A program made the translations under genes and the position numbers. A stretch of DNA of 64,000 nucleotides from an uncultured Oscillospiraceae bacterium (GTDB taxonomy: Bacteria > Bacillota > Clostridia > Oscillospirales > Oscillospiraceae): contig CAKTMC010000012.1 of NCBI GenBank assembly GCA_934573735.1, forward strand, positions 15,127 through 79,126. Reading direction: 5' to 3'. Shown here piece after piece: positions 35,304-44,865 of this stretch (positions are counted from its first letter, which is position 1; every line of letters begins with the position of its first letter). A model generated the notes under the pieces. That model did not search any database. It had not been told where the DNA came from and saw only the letters and a program-made list of their open reading frames with translations.

Positions 35304-37132
35304 ATATCATCACTCTTTTCTTCGTTCTTTTCGTCGTGGAAATAGTCATACACTGCCTGCGCCGTATTCCTCGGCACGACAAGTCGAAGCTCCTGAAGGC
35401 TTGCCGCCTTTATCGCCTTGACGGATTTGAAATACTTCATCAGGTCGTTTCTTCTCTTTTCGCCGACACCCTTTATTTTATCAAGGCTTGAGCCGTAGGC
35501 ATCCTGACGCAGCGAGCGCTGATATTCTATCGCAAATCTGTGCGTCTCCTCCTGGATGTTGCCGATAAGTGAGAAAACAGCCTGATTGCCGCTTATGCCG
35601 ATCTCATGTCCGTCGGGGCTTATAAGTGCGCGGGTACGGTGCCTGTCGTCCTTGACCATGCCGAATATCGGAACTTTGAGCCCAAGCTCCGTCACCGCCT
35701 CCAATGCTACGGCGGCATGAGTCTGCCCGCCGTCTATGAGCAGGAGCTTCGGCAGCGGGGAAAAGCGCTCGTCGCCGTCAACGTAATGCTTAAAGCGCCG
35801 GTAGACCGCCTGATGCATACTGGCGTAGTCGTCGCGTATCGGCATATCCTTTATGCGAAACTTCCTGTAATCGCGCTTTAACGGCTTGCCGTCAACATGG
35901 ACGGTCATTGCCGCGACTATGCCGGTGTCGCCGAGGTTAGATACGTCAAAGGCCTCGATACGCTCCGGAAGCTCCGGCAAATCGAGCGTTCTTTGCAGCC
36001 ACTCGAGCGTTTTTGACCTGCGCTGTGCGGCCGTTGTGCGGCGCTGTATCTCCTCGCGGGCATTGAGTGCGGCGCTCTCGATAAGGCGCATACGCTCTCC
36101 GCGCTTGGGTACCTCTATATAAACGCGCCGTCCGGCACATTCGCTCAAAAGCTCCTCCATGTCCTCACGGTCGTCTATATCGCAGGGGAGCAAAATCGAC
36201 TTCGGCCATCCGCCGCGATGCACCGTAAAATACTCGCGCACAAGCGCCGAAACCGCCTCGCTGTCGTCCTCAAGCGGCTCGTCAAACATCTCGACATCCT
36301 TGCCGACAAGGTCGCCGTCCACAAAATGCAAGACAACAAAGCAGCTCTTGGCGCCGCGGCAAAAGCCGATTGCATCGGTATCCGCAAAGGCGGTTGATAT
36401 AACGCGCTGCTTATGCTCCAAAAGCTCCACGGCCTTGAGCCTGTCCCGAAGCTCTGCGGCGCGCTCAAAGCGAAGCTCCTCCGCCGCCTGCTCCATCTGC
36501 CGACGAAGCTCCTCCGCAAGCTCTGCGCTCTTGCCCTCAAGAATTAAAACGGCCTGCATGATGCTTTTTCTGTAGTTTTCGGCGCTGCTGTCACGCAGAC
36601 ACCAGCCCGCGCAGCAGCCCATATGATAGTTTAAGCATGGGCGCTCCTTGCCGATATCACGCGGGAATTTCCTCCCGCAGTCCGGCAGCAGCAGCGCCTT
36701 GCTGACGGTGCTTATTATCTCCTTGGTCTGACCGCGGCTCCCATACGGGCCGAAATACCGCGCCCCGTCCTTGCCGGGCTTATTGGCAAGGGTCATTGTC
36801 GGATATTCGCTTTTCAGGTCAAGACGAATAAAGGGATAGCCCTTATCGTCCTTTAAGAGAATATTATAGTGCGGCTTATGGCGCTTTATGAGCGAGTTTT
36901 CAAGCACCAGCGCCTCAAACTCGGAGCCTGCAACGATGACGTTAAAATCCGCGACCTTTTCGACCATGGCCGCGACCTTGGGCAGATGCTCCCCATGAAA
37001 ATAGCTGCTGACCCGGTTTTTCAGCTTCTTCGCCTTGCCGACGTATATGACCTCCTTCTGCGCGTCAAGCATGATATATACGCCGGGGAGTAACGGAAGA
37101 TTATTTGCCTTTTCACATAGAGATTCAAGCAT
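35294..37132 (-). CDS. uvrC: Excinuclease ABC subunit C
   Basis: 612 residues. The GIY-YIG domain (PGVYIML...IYVGKAKKLKNRVSSYF), a UvrB-binding UVR segment (about 200-235), the RNase H-like nuclease (EAFDVSNLGDTGIVAAMTV, LLIDGGQTHAAVA) and the C-terminal helix-hairpin-helix pair (LDKIKGVGEKRRNDLMKYF) appear in order. It makes both incisions in nucleotide excision repair. Confidence 0.97.
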   Translation of the reverse strand: MLESLCEKANNLPLLPGVYIMLDAQKEVIYVGKAKKLKNRVSSYFHGEHLPKVAAMVEKVADFNVIVAGSEFEALVLENSLIKRHKPHYNILLKDDKGYPFIRLDLKSEYPTMTLANKPGKDGARYFGPYGSRGQTKEIISTVSKALLLPDCGRKFPRDIGKERPCLNYHMGCCAGWCLRDSSAENYRKSIMQAVLILEGKSAELAEELRRQMEQAAEELRFERAAELRDRLKAVELLEHKQRVISTAFADTDAIGFCRGAKSCFVVLHFVDGDLVGKDVEMFDEPLEDDSEAVSALVREYFTVHRGGWPKSILLPCDIDDREDMEELLSECAGRRVYIEVPKRGERMRLIESAALNAREEIQRRTTAAQRRSKTLEWLQRTLDLPELPERIEAFDVSNLGDTGIVAAMTVHVDGKPLKRDYRKFRIKDMPIRDDYASMHQAVYRRFKHYVDGDERFSPLPKLLLIDGGQTHAAVALEAVTELGLKVPIFGMVKDDRHRTRALISPDGHEIGISGNQAVFSLIGNIQEETHRFAIEYQRSLRQDAYGSSLDKIKGVGEKRRNDLMKYFKSVKAIKAASLQELRLVVPRNTAQAVYDYFHDEKNEEKSDDICE

Positions 37133-37151
37133 TTTCTACCTCATAGCTGAA

Positions 37152-37179
37152 AACAGGGCGTGAAAAATCACGCCCTGTT
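37152..37179 (-). terminator. Terminator after the HPr gene
   Basis: 11-nt perfect arms (37152-37162, 37169-37179) with a 6-nt loop and following T's on the minus strand. Confidence 0.8.
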
Positions 37180-37209
37180 ATTACATGGTTTTGGCTGTTT
37201 TGTGATATA

Positions 37210-37473
37210 TCACTCGGAGAAATCAGAGTCAATAAGCTCGGACAAGGTTGCAATGGCAGCGTCCTCATCAGCGCCGTCGGCAATGATGGTGATAGCAGTG
37301 CCCTTGACAATGCCCAGAGAAAGAACACCCAAAAGGCTCTTTGCATTGACACGTCTATCTTCCTTCTCAACCCAAATGCTGCTCTTGAACTCATTGGCTT
37401 TCTGAATGAAGAAAGTCGCGGGTCTGGCGTGAAGACCTACCTGATTATTTATGACTACCTCTTTGGTTATCAT
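37210..37473 (-). CDS. ptsH: HPr family phosphocarrier protein
   Basis: 87 residues from ATG 37473 (GAGGAG 8 nt upstream). The PEP-phosphorylated His is in GLHARPAT (residue 15) and the HPr-kinase target Ser in NAKSLLGVLSLG (residue 46). Both sites are kept, so it is a full HPr and not a Crh-type regulator. No other PTS gene is nearby. Confidence 0.92.
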   Translation of the reverse strand: MITKEVVINNQVGLHARPATFFIQKANEFKSSIWVEKEDRRVNAKSLLGVLSLGIVKGTAITIIADGADEDAAIATLSELIDSDFSE

Positions 37474-37522
37474 ACTCGCCACTCCTCATTTTTTATAATA
37501 AAATAAAAATTATTGCCTATAT

Positions 37523-37551
37523 AATTTATCAGATTTTCGGCTAAGAGTCAA
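37523..37551 (-). promoter_or_regulatory. Promoter of the HPr gene
   Basis: Minus strand TTGACT (37546-37551) and TAAATT (37523-37528), 17-bp spacer. Confidence 0.5.
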
Positions 37552-37607
37552 CCGCTTTCGACTCTTTTGTTACTTTATACATTTTATAGGGGCAAAGCTG
37601 CTAAATT

Positions 37608-39989
37608 TTATTTAAGTTCTACCACAGTGACTCCGGTCTCTCCCTCGCCGTATCTGCCAAGTCTAAAGGACTTTACGCACTTATTTCGCTTGAGCATCTG
37701 CTGTATCGCGGCTCTGAGTGCGCCGGTGCCCTTGCCGTGAATTATGGTTACGGTCTTTAGTTTGCCCATCACGGCGCTGTCAATATACCTCTCGGCTGCG
37801 ATAACGCCCTCCAGCGTCTCCATTCCGCGCAGGTCTATCTCGTTTGCAACGGGAGCGGTGCGAAGCTGAGACGAAGCGGAGGCTGCAGCGGCGGCCTTTT
37901 TCGTCTTTGCCTTCTGCCCCTCGATGAGAAGCACCTCGTCCTCCTTTGCCGTCACGTTCATTATGCCGGCGCGCAGCGTCAAAACCCTGTCGGGCGAGAC
38001 GGAAACGACCTCCGCTCTCATGCCCATGGACTTTATCTCGACCGTATCACCCGGCACGACGGGACGCGCGGACTTCTTATCCTGCGTTTCCTCGCTTGCG
38101 GCGGGATGCAGAGAAGCCTGCTTCTCGTTGAGCCTGCGGCGAAGGGCGGAGCGCGCCTCGTTTACGCGCTGTGCGTCCTCGTCGTCGTTAATATGCTTTC
38201 GCATCTCGTCAAGCTCGGCAAAGGTCTCATCGGCAGCGGCGCGCGCATCGGCAATTATCCTCTCCGCCTCACGCTTAGCCTTTACGTCCGCCATTTCGAG
38301 CCTGACCTCAAGCTCTGCCTTGAGCGAGGCGGATTTTTTCGCGTTTTCCTCGGCCTGACGGAGCTTTGCGGCAGCCTCGTTTCTGTCCTTTTCGAGCAGC
38401 ATACGGGTCTGCTCAAGCTTTTCTATCGTGGCCTCAAAGCTTGCGCTCTCGGTGCTTATACGGTTTTTCGCGTCCTCGATTATATCCTCGCCGAGTCCCA
38501 GGCGCTTGGATATGGCAAAAGCGTTTGACTTGCCGGGAATGCCGACAAGAAGATGGTAGGTCGGACGGAGCGTCTCAACGTCAAATTCACAGGAGGCGTT
38601 CTGGACGCGCGGCTCATTCGTTGCGTAGACCTTCAATTCCGCGTAGTGCGTCGTCGCGGCGATAATCGCGCCCTTCTGACGGGCGTATTCTATAATGGAT
38701 ATCGCAAGCGCCGCGCCCTCTGTCGGGTCGGTGCCCGCGCCGAGCTCATCAAACAGCAGCAGCGAGCGCTCGTCACATTCCTTGAGTATGCTGACGATAT
38801 TCGTCATATGCGCGGAAAATGTAGAGAGATTTTGCTCAATGCTCTGCTCATCGCCGATATCGGCAAGAATATGGCTGAATACGGGCAAATTGCTGCCGTC
38901 GCTTGCCGGTATATGAAGACCGCACTGGTTCATTGCGGCAAGAAGCCCTATTGTCTTGAGCGTCACGGTCTTGCCGCCGGTGTTCGGTCCCGTTATGACA
39001 AGAGTATCAAAGCTCTCGCCCAGCTCAAGACTCACCGGAACGGCCTTTGCCTGATCCAAAAGCGGATGGCGCGCACGGCGAAGGACTATGCCCTTATCGC
39101 TCTCAAGCGCCGCCGCGCCGCAGTTGAGCTTATAAGAAAGCTTTGCCTTTGCAAATATCAAATCCAGCCTGACAAGCAGGTCAAAGTCAGACTCGATATC
39201 GTCCCGGTGCTCGGCACAGTCTGCGGAAAGCTCCGCCAAAATGCGCTCAATCTCGATTTTTTCCTTGGCGTTCAGCTCGCGCAGCTCGTTATTTGCCTTG
39301 ACCGCCGCCATGGGCTCCACAAAAAGAGTCATGCCGGAGGCGGAAATATCATGCACAAGACCAGGTATCGCGCCCTTATGATCAGCCTTGACGGGTACGA
39401 CGTAGCGGTCGGAGCGCATGGTGATTATCGGCTCCTGAAGCGCCTTTGCATAGCCCGGAGATGAGATTATCTTCGTCAGCGCCTCGCGCGCTCTGGCTGC
39501 CGCCGCGCGCATCTGGCGGCGGATGCTTGCAAGCTCGTGGGAGGCGCCGTCGGCTATCTCGTCCTCGCCGACTATCGAGGTATTGATTTTTTCCTCAAGA
39601 TATTTATTTGCTCTCAGTGCGAAAAAGAGACTGTCTATCGAGGTCTTGCCGACGGAATCATCCGCGATATAGCCCCGCACAAGCCGGGCACATTGCAAAA
39701 CTCTCGCTATATCCATAAGCTCCCGCGTATTGAGCGCGCCGCCGAGATCCGCTCTTGCAAGCGAGGCGCGCACGTCCTTTACGCCGGAAAAGCCCGGACC
39801 GCCGCGCACGGTCATCATGCTCTTTGCCGCGCTTGTCTCGTCCAGACGGCGCTTGACCTCATACTCATTATCCGAGGGTGAGAGCTCCAAGGCAAGCTCC
39901 TTTGCCGTCTCGCTCACGGCCTCGGCCGAGAGCATCTGCAAGACGGCAGGCAGCTCAAGCGTTGCAAGTGATTTTTTATAATTGCTCAT
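37608..39989 (-). CDS. mutS2: Endonuclease MutS2
   Basis: 793 residues. The MutS-like ATPase carries GPNTGGKTVTLKTIGLL (about residue 335) and LLFDELGAGTDPTEGAAL. A long coiled coil follows (about 515-620). The C-terminal Smr nuclease domain starts at EIDLRGMETLEG and contains IIHGKGTGALR. It lacks the MutS mismatch-recognition domain. MutS2 counters recombination and rescues collided ribosomes in some Firmicutes. Confidence 0.96.
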   Translation of the reverse strand: MSNYKKSLATLELPAVLQMLSAEAVSETAKELALELSPSDNEYEVKRRLDETSAAKSMMTVRGGPGFSGVKDVRASLARADLGGALNTRELMDIARVLQCARLVRGYIADDSVGKTSIDSLFFALRANKYLEEKINTSIVGEDEIADGASHELASIRRQMRAAAARAREALTKIISSPGYAKALQEPIITMRSDRYVVPVKADHKGAIPGLVHDISASGMTLFVEPMAAVKANNELRELNAKEKIEIERILAELSADCAEHRDDIESDFDLLVRLDLIFAKAKLSYKLNCGAAALESDKGIVLRRARHPLLDQAKAVPVSLELGESFDTLVITGPNTGGKTVTLKTIGLLAAMNQCGLHIPASDGSNLPVFSHILADIGDEQSIEQNLSTFSAHMTNIVSILKECDERSLLLFDELGAGTDPTEGAALAISIIEYARQKGAIIAATTHYAELKVYATNEPRVQNASCEFDVETLRPTYHLLVGIPGKSNAFAISKRLGLGEDIIEDAKNRISTESASFEATIEKLEQTRMLLEKDRNEAAAKLRQAEENAKKSASLKAELEVRLEMADVKAKREAERIIADARAAADETFAELDEMRKHINDDEDAQRVNEARSALRRRLNEKQASLHPAASEETQDKKSARPVVPGDTVEIKSMGMRAEVVSVSPDRVLTLRAGIMNVTAKEDEVLLIEGQKAKTKKAAAAASASSQLRTAPVANEIDLRGMETLEGVIAAERYIDSAVMGKLKTVTIIHGKGTGALRAAIQQMLKRNKCVKSFRLGRYGEGETGVTVVELK

Positions 39990-40007
39990 ATTTATCCTCT
40001 GATAGTA

Positions 40008-40751
40008 TTATTTGACTTTTTTATAGTAGTCGAGGGTACCGAAGCGGCGCTCCGTCTGCCGCAGCAGATACTGCTCCGAGGCCTCGGACAGCCTGCGCAG
40101 AGACTCGCCCTCTATGCCGAAGGAAAAGAGCCGCTTTGCCGGCGCCGAGACGATATATCGCATCGCAGCCAGCGCCCCATCGCCCAAGGGCATTACCTGC
40201 CCCATCGCAGAACTTCTGCATTTGCGGCAGCATATAACACCGCTTGAGAGGCTTAAAAAGGGCTTTTCAGGCTCCGGGCAGCCGCAGACCGCGCAGCCGC
40301 CAAGCTCCGGCGTATATCCCGAAAGACACATAAGCCGCAGCTCAAAGGCCGCCTTGATAAGCGCCGGCGGATAAAGCTTTCTGCTGAGCGCATAGAGCGA
40401 ATTCAGCCCCAACTGGAGCATCGCCTCATCGGGCTGATCCTCAACGCTCAGTGCCTCAAGGCACTCGGCAAAATAGCAGCCGAGCGACAGATCCGCAATA
40501 TCAGTGCGCAGTCCCTCAAAGTTTTCTATAACCGTGCCTTCGTCCGCCGTCCACTTACCGCGATTTTCAAACAGCGACATCTCCGAATAGGTAAGCTGCT
40601 GACTCGCCGCGCCTATTTTACTGCCTCTGCGCAGTGCGCCGCGCGCTTTGACGCTGAGCTTACCCGAGGATTTGGTCAAAAGCGTCAGTATTCTGTCTGC
40701 CTCTTTGTATCTCACCTCGCGCAAAACCAGTGCCTGAACCGTATTGAACAT
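40008..40751 (-). CDS. recO: DNA repair protein RecO
   Basis: 247 residues from ATG 40751. The N-terminal OB-fold (QALVLREVRYKEADRILTLLTKSSG) and a four-Cys zinc site (CAVCGC and CCRKC, about residues 150-175) are present. It loads RecA with RecR. It lies directly after the small yqzL-like gene and era, the order seen in Bacillus. Confidence 0.93.
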   Translation of the reverse strand: MFNTVQALVLREVRYKEADRILTLLTKSSGKLSVKARGALRRGSKIGAASQQLTYSEMSLFENRGKWTADEGTVIENFEGLRTDIADLSLGCYFAECLEALSVEDQPDEAMLQLGLNSLYALSRKLYPPALIKAAFELRLMCLSGYTPELGGCAVCGCPEPEKPFLSLSSGVICCRKCRSSAMGQVMPLGDGALAAMRYIVSAPAKRLFSFGIEGESLRRLSEASEQYLLRQTERRFGTLDYYKKVK

Positions 40752-40761
40752 ATGTATCGCC

Positions 40762-40908
40762 TCAGCTCTCGCTCCGGGGAATGTCCCCCGGCTCATTCTG
40801 CGGCGCGGAGCGGCGCTTCGGCTCGTCCTGCGTCGCCTTGTACAGCATATAGTACAGCGGATCTCCCGTTTCGGCAAATGCCTGCCAAATCGCGTCCTTA
40901 GTCATCAT
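40762..40908 (-). CDS. YqzL-like small protein
   Basis: 48 residues from ATG 40908 behind GGAGGGAGG. The N-terminal half, AIWQAFAETGDPLYYMLYKA, fits the Bacillus YqzL pattern (W-x-x-F-x-x-TG then a Tyr/Leu-rich helix). YqzL lies between era and recO in Bacillus, exactly as here. The charged tail (DEPKRRSAPQNEP) is an extension beyond that pattern. The function is unknown. Confidence 0.75.
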   Translation of the reverse strand: MMTKDAIWQAFAETGDPLYYMLYKATQDEPKRRSAPQNEPGDIPRSES

Positions 40909-40965
40909 CGCGCCTCCCTCCGCAATTATTATTTGCAGCAGAAGACGGATTAACGCTGGCAGATA

Positions 40966-41853
40966 TTAGCGCTCGCCGTAGCCGAAATTGCGAAGCTGCG
41001 CCATGGAGTCGCGCCAGTTCTCCTTGACCTTCACCCATGTCTGAAGATAGACCTTCGTGCCCATGAATTCTTCTATGTCCTTGCGCGCAAGCTCGCCGAT
41101 TTTCTTGAGCATTGCGCCCTTTTTGCCGATGATTATACCCTTGTGGCTGTCCTTCTCGCAGAATATTGTTACCTCAAGGTCGATTATGCCGTCGTCACGC
41201 TCGGAAAACCTCGTGACCTCGATGGCGGTTCCGTGCGGTATCTCCTTATCAAGGCAGATAAGCAGCTTTTCGCGCACAAGCTCGGCGCATATCTGGCGCT
41301 CCGGCTGGTCGGTAATCATATCGTCCGGGAAAAGGTGCGGCCCCTCCACGGCGTACTTCTCAAGCTCTGCAAAAAGCTCGTCCAGTCCCTCGCCGGTCTT
41401 GGCGGAGATGGGGATTATCGTATCAAAAGCATAGGCGGCGGAGTATGTCGCAATGACCTCAAGCAGTCTTGCCTTGTCCACGCTGTCTATCTTATTTATA
41501 AGAAGAATCGCCGGAGCGCCGCTCTCGCGCAGACGCTCAATAAGCGCCTCCTCCTGCGGCCCTATGGAAGCAATAGGCTCGACCATCAGGAGCACCGCGT
41601 CAACATCCGCTACGCTCTCGCGCACGACCTGAACCATATAGTCTCCGAGGCGGGTGCGCGGCTTATGGAAGCCCGGAGTGTCCATGAGTACAAACTGCGT
41701 ATCGCCGCGGCTCACGATGGCGGTAATGCGGTTCCTTGTGGTCTGGGGCTTATTGGAAACTATCGCTATCTTCTCGCCTACAAGCGCGTTTGTCAGAGTC
41801 GATTTGCCGACATTGGGGCGGCCGCATATGGTTATCATTGCAGATTTAGTCAT
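40966..41853 (-). CDS. era: GTPase Era
   Basis: 295 residues. G1 GRPNVGKST, switch KPQTTRNR, G3 DTPGFH, G4 NKID and G5 SAK are followed by a C-terminal KH domain (IIIGKKGAMLKKIGELARKDIE). It binds the 3' end of 16S rRNA during 30S assembly. It overlaps ybeY by 1 nt. Confidence 0.97.
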   Translation of the reverse strand: MTKSAMITICGRPNVGKSTLTNALVGEKIAIVSNKPQTTRNRITAIVSRGDTQFVLMDTPGFHKPRTRLGDYMVQVVRESVADVDAVLLMVEPIASIGPQEEALIERLRESGAPAILLINKIDSVDKARLLEVIATYSAAYAFDTIIPISAKTGEGLDELFAELEKYAVEGPHLFPDDMITDQPERQICAELVREKLLICLDKEIPHGTAIEVTRFSERDDGIIDLEVTIFCEKDSHKGIIIGKKGAMLKKIGELARKDIEEFMGTKVYLQTWVKVKENWRDSMAQLRNFGYGER

Positions 41854-42332
41854 TATTCTTCTCCCATAATTATTTTTTCTCTTGTGCGCATCTGCTTTTT
41901 CATCTCGCCCTCGTCAATATGGTCGTAGCCGAGAAGATGCAGAACCGAATGGACGGTTAGATACATTATCTCCCGCTCGTATCCGTGCCCGAATTCCTCG
42001 CCCTGCGCCTCGCAGCGCGGGACGGATATCATCATATCGCCGAGCAACACCGCGCCGCTGTCCATGTCCCGCTCACATTCCTCGGCATCAAACTCGCCGG
42101 GTACAAGCTCGTTCATGGGAAAGCTCAAAACATCGGTCGCACGGTCAACGCCGCGAAATTCAAGATTTACGCGGTGTATGCCCTCGTCGTCGGTGAGCAT
42201 AACGCTTATTATGCAGGGCGTGTCCACTCCCTCCGCCTCAAGCGCCATGGCAACAGCCTTTTTTATCAGGGCCGCCGAATTATTATGCCCGAGATTTTTC
42301 ACTTCGCGGCTTACATATATCTCATGCTGCAT
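41853..42332 (-). CDS. ybeY: Endoribonuclease YbeY
   Basis: 159 residues. The zinc motif HSVLHLLGYDH (H3-x5-H type, about residue 126-136) and TDVLSFPM are conserved. It acts in 16S rRNA maturation and ribosome quality control, in line with neighbouring era and phoH. Confidence 0.95.
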   Translation of the reverse strand: MQHEIYVSREVKNLGHNNSAALIKKAVAMALEAEGVDTPCIISVMLTDDEGIHRVNLEFRGVDRATDVLSFPMNELVPGEFDAEECERDMDSGAVLLGDMMISVPRCEAQGEEFGHGYEREIMYLTVHSVLHLLGYDHIDEGEMKKQMRTREKIIMGEE

Positions 42333-42334
42333 GC

Positions 42335-43339
42335 TTATTTCCTCTTGAAATTCTTCGGCGGCAGCTTTTTGACCTGCTCCACCGGGTTTTTCTTGTCGTA
42401 GACCTCGTAGGCCTCTATTATTCTCTGCACGAGTCTGTGACGCACAACGTCAGAGCCCGTCAGCTTGCATATTGCGATATCGTCAATGCCGTCAAGCACC
42501 TTCATTGCGATTTTCAGTCCGCTCGTCTTGTCCTCGGGGAGGTCTATCTGCGTAATATCGCCGGTTATAACGACCTTGGAGCCGAAGCCAATTCGCGTCA
42601 GGAACATTTTCATCTGCTCACGCGAGGTGTTCTGCGCCTCGTCAAGTATAATGAAGCTGTCGTCAAGGGTGCGCCCACGCATGTAGGCAAGCGGCGCTAC
42701 CTCGATATTGCCGCGCTCCAGATACTTCTGATAGGTGTCCGCGCCGAGCATATCAAAAAGCGCGTCATACAGAGGACGGAGGTAGGGGTCTACCTTGCTT
42801 TGAAGATCTCCGGGCAAAAAGCCCAGCCGCTCCCCCGCCTCGACTGCGGGACGGGTGAGGATAATTCTGTTGACCTCCTCCGCGCGGAAGGCGGCGACCG
42901 CAGCCGCGACCGCAAGATAGGTTTTACCCGTACCGGCAGGACCTATGCCGAGGGTTATCGTATTATTGGCTATCGCATCGCAGTACGACTTCTGTCCGAG
43001 GGTCTTGGGCTTTATGGGCTTACCCTTTGCGGTGATGCAGATAACGTCCCCGGCAAGCTCCGAGATTTTTGTCTCCTTTCCCTCGGAGACGAGCTTCAGA
43101 ATATATCTGACGTTCTGCGCGTCGATATTCTCGCCCTTTGCCGCAAGCGTTAAAAGTCCGTTTATGGCTTTTTCGGCAAGCATGACGTTTTCCTCGTCGC
43201 CGCATATGTGTATCATGTTTTCCCGGTCAAGAACCTTCACGCCAAGCTCGTTTTCGATTATGCGAAGATTTTGGTCAAAAGAGCCGAACACGCTTATAAC
43301 GTGCTCCATTCTTTCGACTTCGATTGTTTTTTCTATCAT
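42335..43339 (-). CDS. phoH: PhoH family ATPase
   Basis: 334 residues. An N-terminal KH-like segment precedes the ATPase with Walker A GPAGTGKTYLA (about residue 134), LTRPAVEAGERLGFLPGD, Walker B FIILDEAQN and the TGDITQIDLP sensor. It is usually found with ybeY and era; an RNA helicase or ribosome-linked role is inferred in the literature. Confidence 0.95.
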   Translation of the reverse strand: MIEKTIEVERMEHVISVFGSFDQNLRIIENELGVKVLDRENMIHICGDEENVMLAEKAINGLLTLAAKGENIDAQNVRYILKLVSEGKETKISELAGDVICITAKGKPIKPKTLGQKSYCDAIANNTITLGIGPAGTGKTYLAVAAAVAAFRAEEVNRIILTRPAVEAGERLGFLPGDLQSKVDPYLRPLYDALFDMLGADTYQKYLERGNIEVAPLAYMRGRTLDDSFIILDEAQNTSREQMKMFLTRIGFGSKVVITGDITQIDLPEDKTSGLKIAMKVLDGIDDIAICKLTGSDVVRHRLVQRIIEAYEVYDKKNPVEQVKKLPPKNFKRK

Positions 43340-43358
43340 CCCTTACCCTTTCCGGCTC

Positions 43359-44522
43359 TTACGGCATTACCGCAGTCTCTACTATATTTTCAAGGCATCG
43401 TGCGCGCATTGTGACTATCAGCAGTCCCTCGCTCTCGCCCTGTGAAAAATCAAGGCTTATTAGCTCCCCGTCGATTTTATCCCGAAGCCACGCCTCAAGT
43501 CCCGCTTCAAGCTCACGGACAGAACGGCAGTCTCCAAGCTCATACTCGTAAAAAATAAAGCGTTCGGATATCAGGCTGACGGGAAGCGTAAACAGCCCAC
43601 TGATGCCAAGCTTATACTCATGTGTTATTTTATCACACTCGTCAATATCTTTTCCACTGCCAAAATAAAAATTTATACGCTTTTTTCCGATTTTCAGCGC
43701 AAAGCGACCGAAAATTTTTCGCGTCTCAGTCTTTTTTGCGGCAAATTGCGGGCATACCGCCCTAAGCTCATAGCAGGTTTCCGCCTGAACGCTGCCCAAG
43801 GCACGGACATATCTTGTCTCGCCCGCTATGCTTTCCATCGCTCCGCTTATCAGAGTGTCGCCCAGAAGCACAGGCTGTCCCCTCGTCACAAGCGCTCTCC
43901 CGTTCAAAACGGAGATTTGCCGGATAACGCCCGAACGGGAGGCAATTATATCGGCACTGCTGCTCTCGGAATAAATCTCCGGCTTCGGCTGCCGCTCCTC
44001 GATTAAAACGCTTGCCCTTGAGCCTCTGATATTTACCGTCATCCATGCTATATCGGGCATTTCTGCTATAAGCTCGCTGCGTATGATATCCACGGGCAGT
44101 CCCGGCCAGAAGCAGCCCTCAGTCACTCCCGCCTCCGCAAGAGCCCGGAGTATTTCCCCGCGTGAAAGCCTTTTATTACCCGTAACGTCAATTTCCCAGA
44201 TAAACAGCGAGGATATCAGGAGCGCCGCTATTATCAGCGCGGCGGTAATGATAAGCCATATGCGCCTTTTGGCATTTATGCGCCAGCGGCTCCCTCCGCG
44301 AACACTCAAAATGGAAAGCCCGCACATGGAGCGCTCACAAATGCTTTTTATATCCTCAAGCTGAGCTTCATGCGCGAACACCTCTATACTATAGGCATCG
44401 ACGCAGTGAAGTCCCCATAGCTCGATCCCCGAAAAGGCGCAGGCGTTGAGCACACGTTCAGGGCTTGCGCCGCTTACGGATAGCTTAATAATGCCGCCTG
44501 CGCGGTCTGTTATCCTGCCCAT
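43359..44522 (-). CDS. yqfD: Sporulation protein YqfD
   Basis: 387 residues from ATG 44522, 1 nt after the yqfC stop. One membrane segment (about 90-112, LIITAALIIAALLISSLFIWEI) is followed by a POTRA-like region (IDVTGNKRLSRGEILRALAEAGV) and a large extracytoplasmic domain. It is a SigE-regulon protein in Bacillus, and the order phoH-yqfD-yqfC matches. Confidence 0.9.
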   Translation of the reverse strand: MGRITDRAGGIIKLSVSGASPERVLNACAFSGIELWGLHCVDAYSIEVFAHEAQLEDIKSICERSMCGLSILSVRGGSRWRINAKRRIWLIITAALIIAALLISSLFIWEIDVTGNKRLSRGEILRALAEAGVTEGCFWPGLPVDIIRSELIAEMPDIAWMTVNIRGSRASVLIEERQPKPEIYSESSSADIIASRSGVIRQISVLNGRALVTRGQPVLLGDTLISGAMESIAGETRYVRALGSVQAETCYELRAVCPQFAAKKTETRKIFGRFALKIGKKRINFYFGSGKDIDECDKITHEYKLGISGLFTLPVSLISERFIFYEYELGDCRSVRELEAGLEAWLRDKIDGELISLDFSQGESEGLLIVTMRARCLENIVETAVMP

Positions 44523-44523
44523 C

Positions 44524-44793
44524 TCAAAGCCACTCCACCGATTGGAGTCTCCCCCTAATAACAAGCTCTCTGCCGCTCATTGCCACAAGCTCAAGCCTGC
44601 TCCCGTTTATCACTACCCTGCCGCTGTCAAAGGAGACGGTCATGCGCTCCTCGCCGTATTCGAGTATGCCGCGATGGTTTTCGATAAAGACCCGCCGCCC
44701 TGCGACCACGCTTATCTTTCCGCTGCCGAAAAGCGCCTCCTGCGGCAAGTCAAGACGCTCGGCAAGCTCCTCGGCAAATCTTGCTTTTTTCAT
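44524..44793 (-). CDS. yqfC: Sporulation protein YqfC
   Basis: 89 residues from ATG 44793, preceded by GGGGGTG. Family features are the DLPQEALFGSGKISVVAGRRVFIENHRGI core and VVINGSRLELVAMSGRELVIRG end (YabP/YqfC fold). The molecular function is unknown. Confidence 0.9.
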   Translation of the reverse strand: MKKARFAEELAERLDLPQEALFGSGKISVVAGRRVFIENHRGILEYGEERMTVSFDSGRVVINGSRLELVAMSGRELVIRGRLQSVEWL

Positions 44794-44865
44794 TGCGGCA
44801 CCCCCTGTCCGTATAAATCTATGCCGTGGGACATAGCTATAATACATGGACAAGGAGGGCATGGC

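Noticed and set aside
40752..40877. 42-residue N-terminal extension of RecO
   Set aside because: It is Arg-rich, overlaps the small yqzL-like gene in another frame, and the RecO OB-fold begins at ATG 40751.
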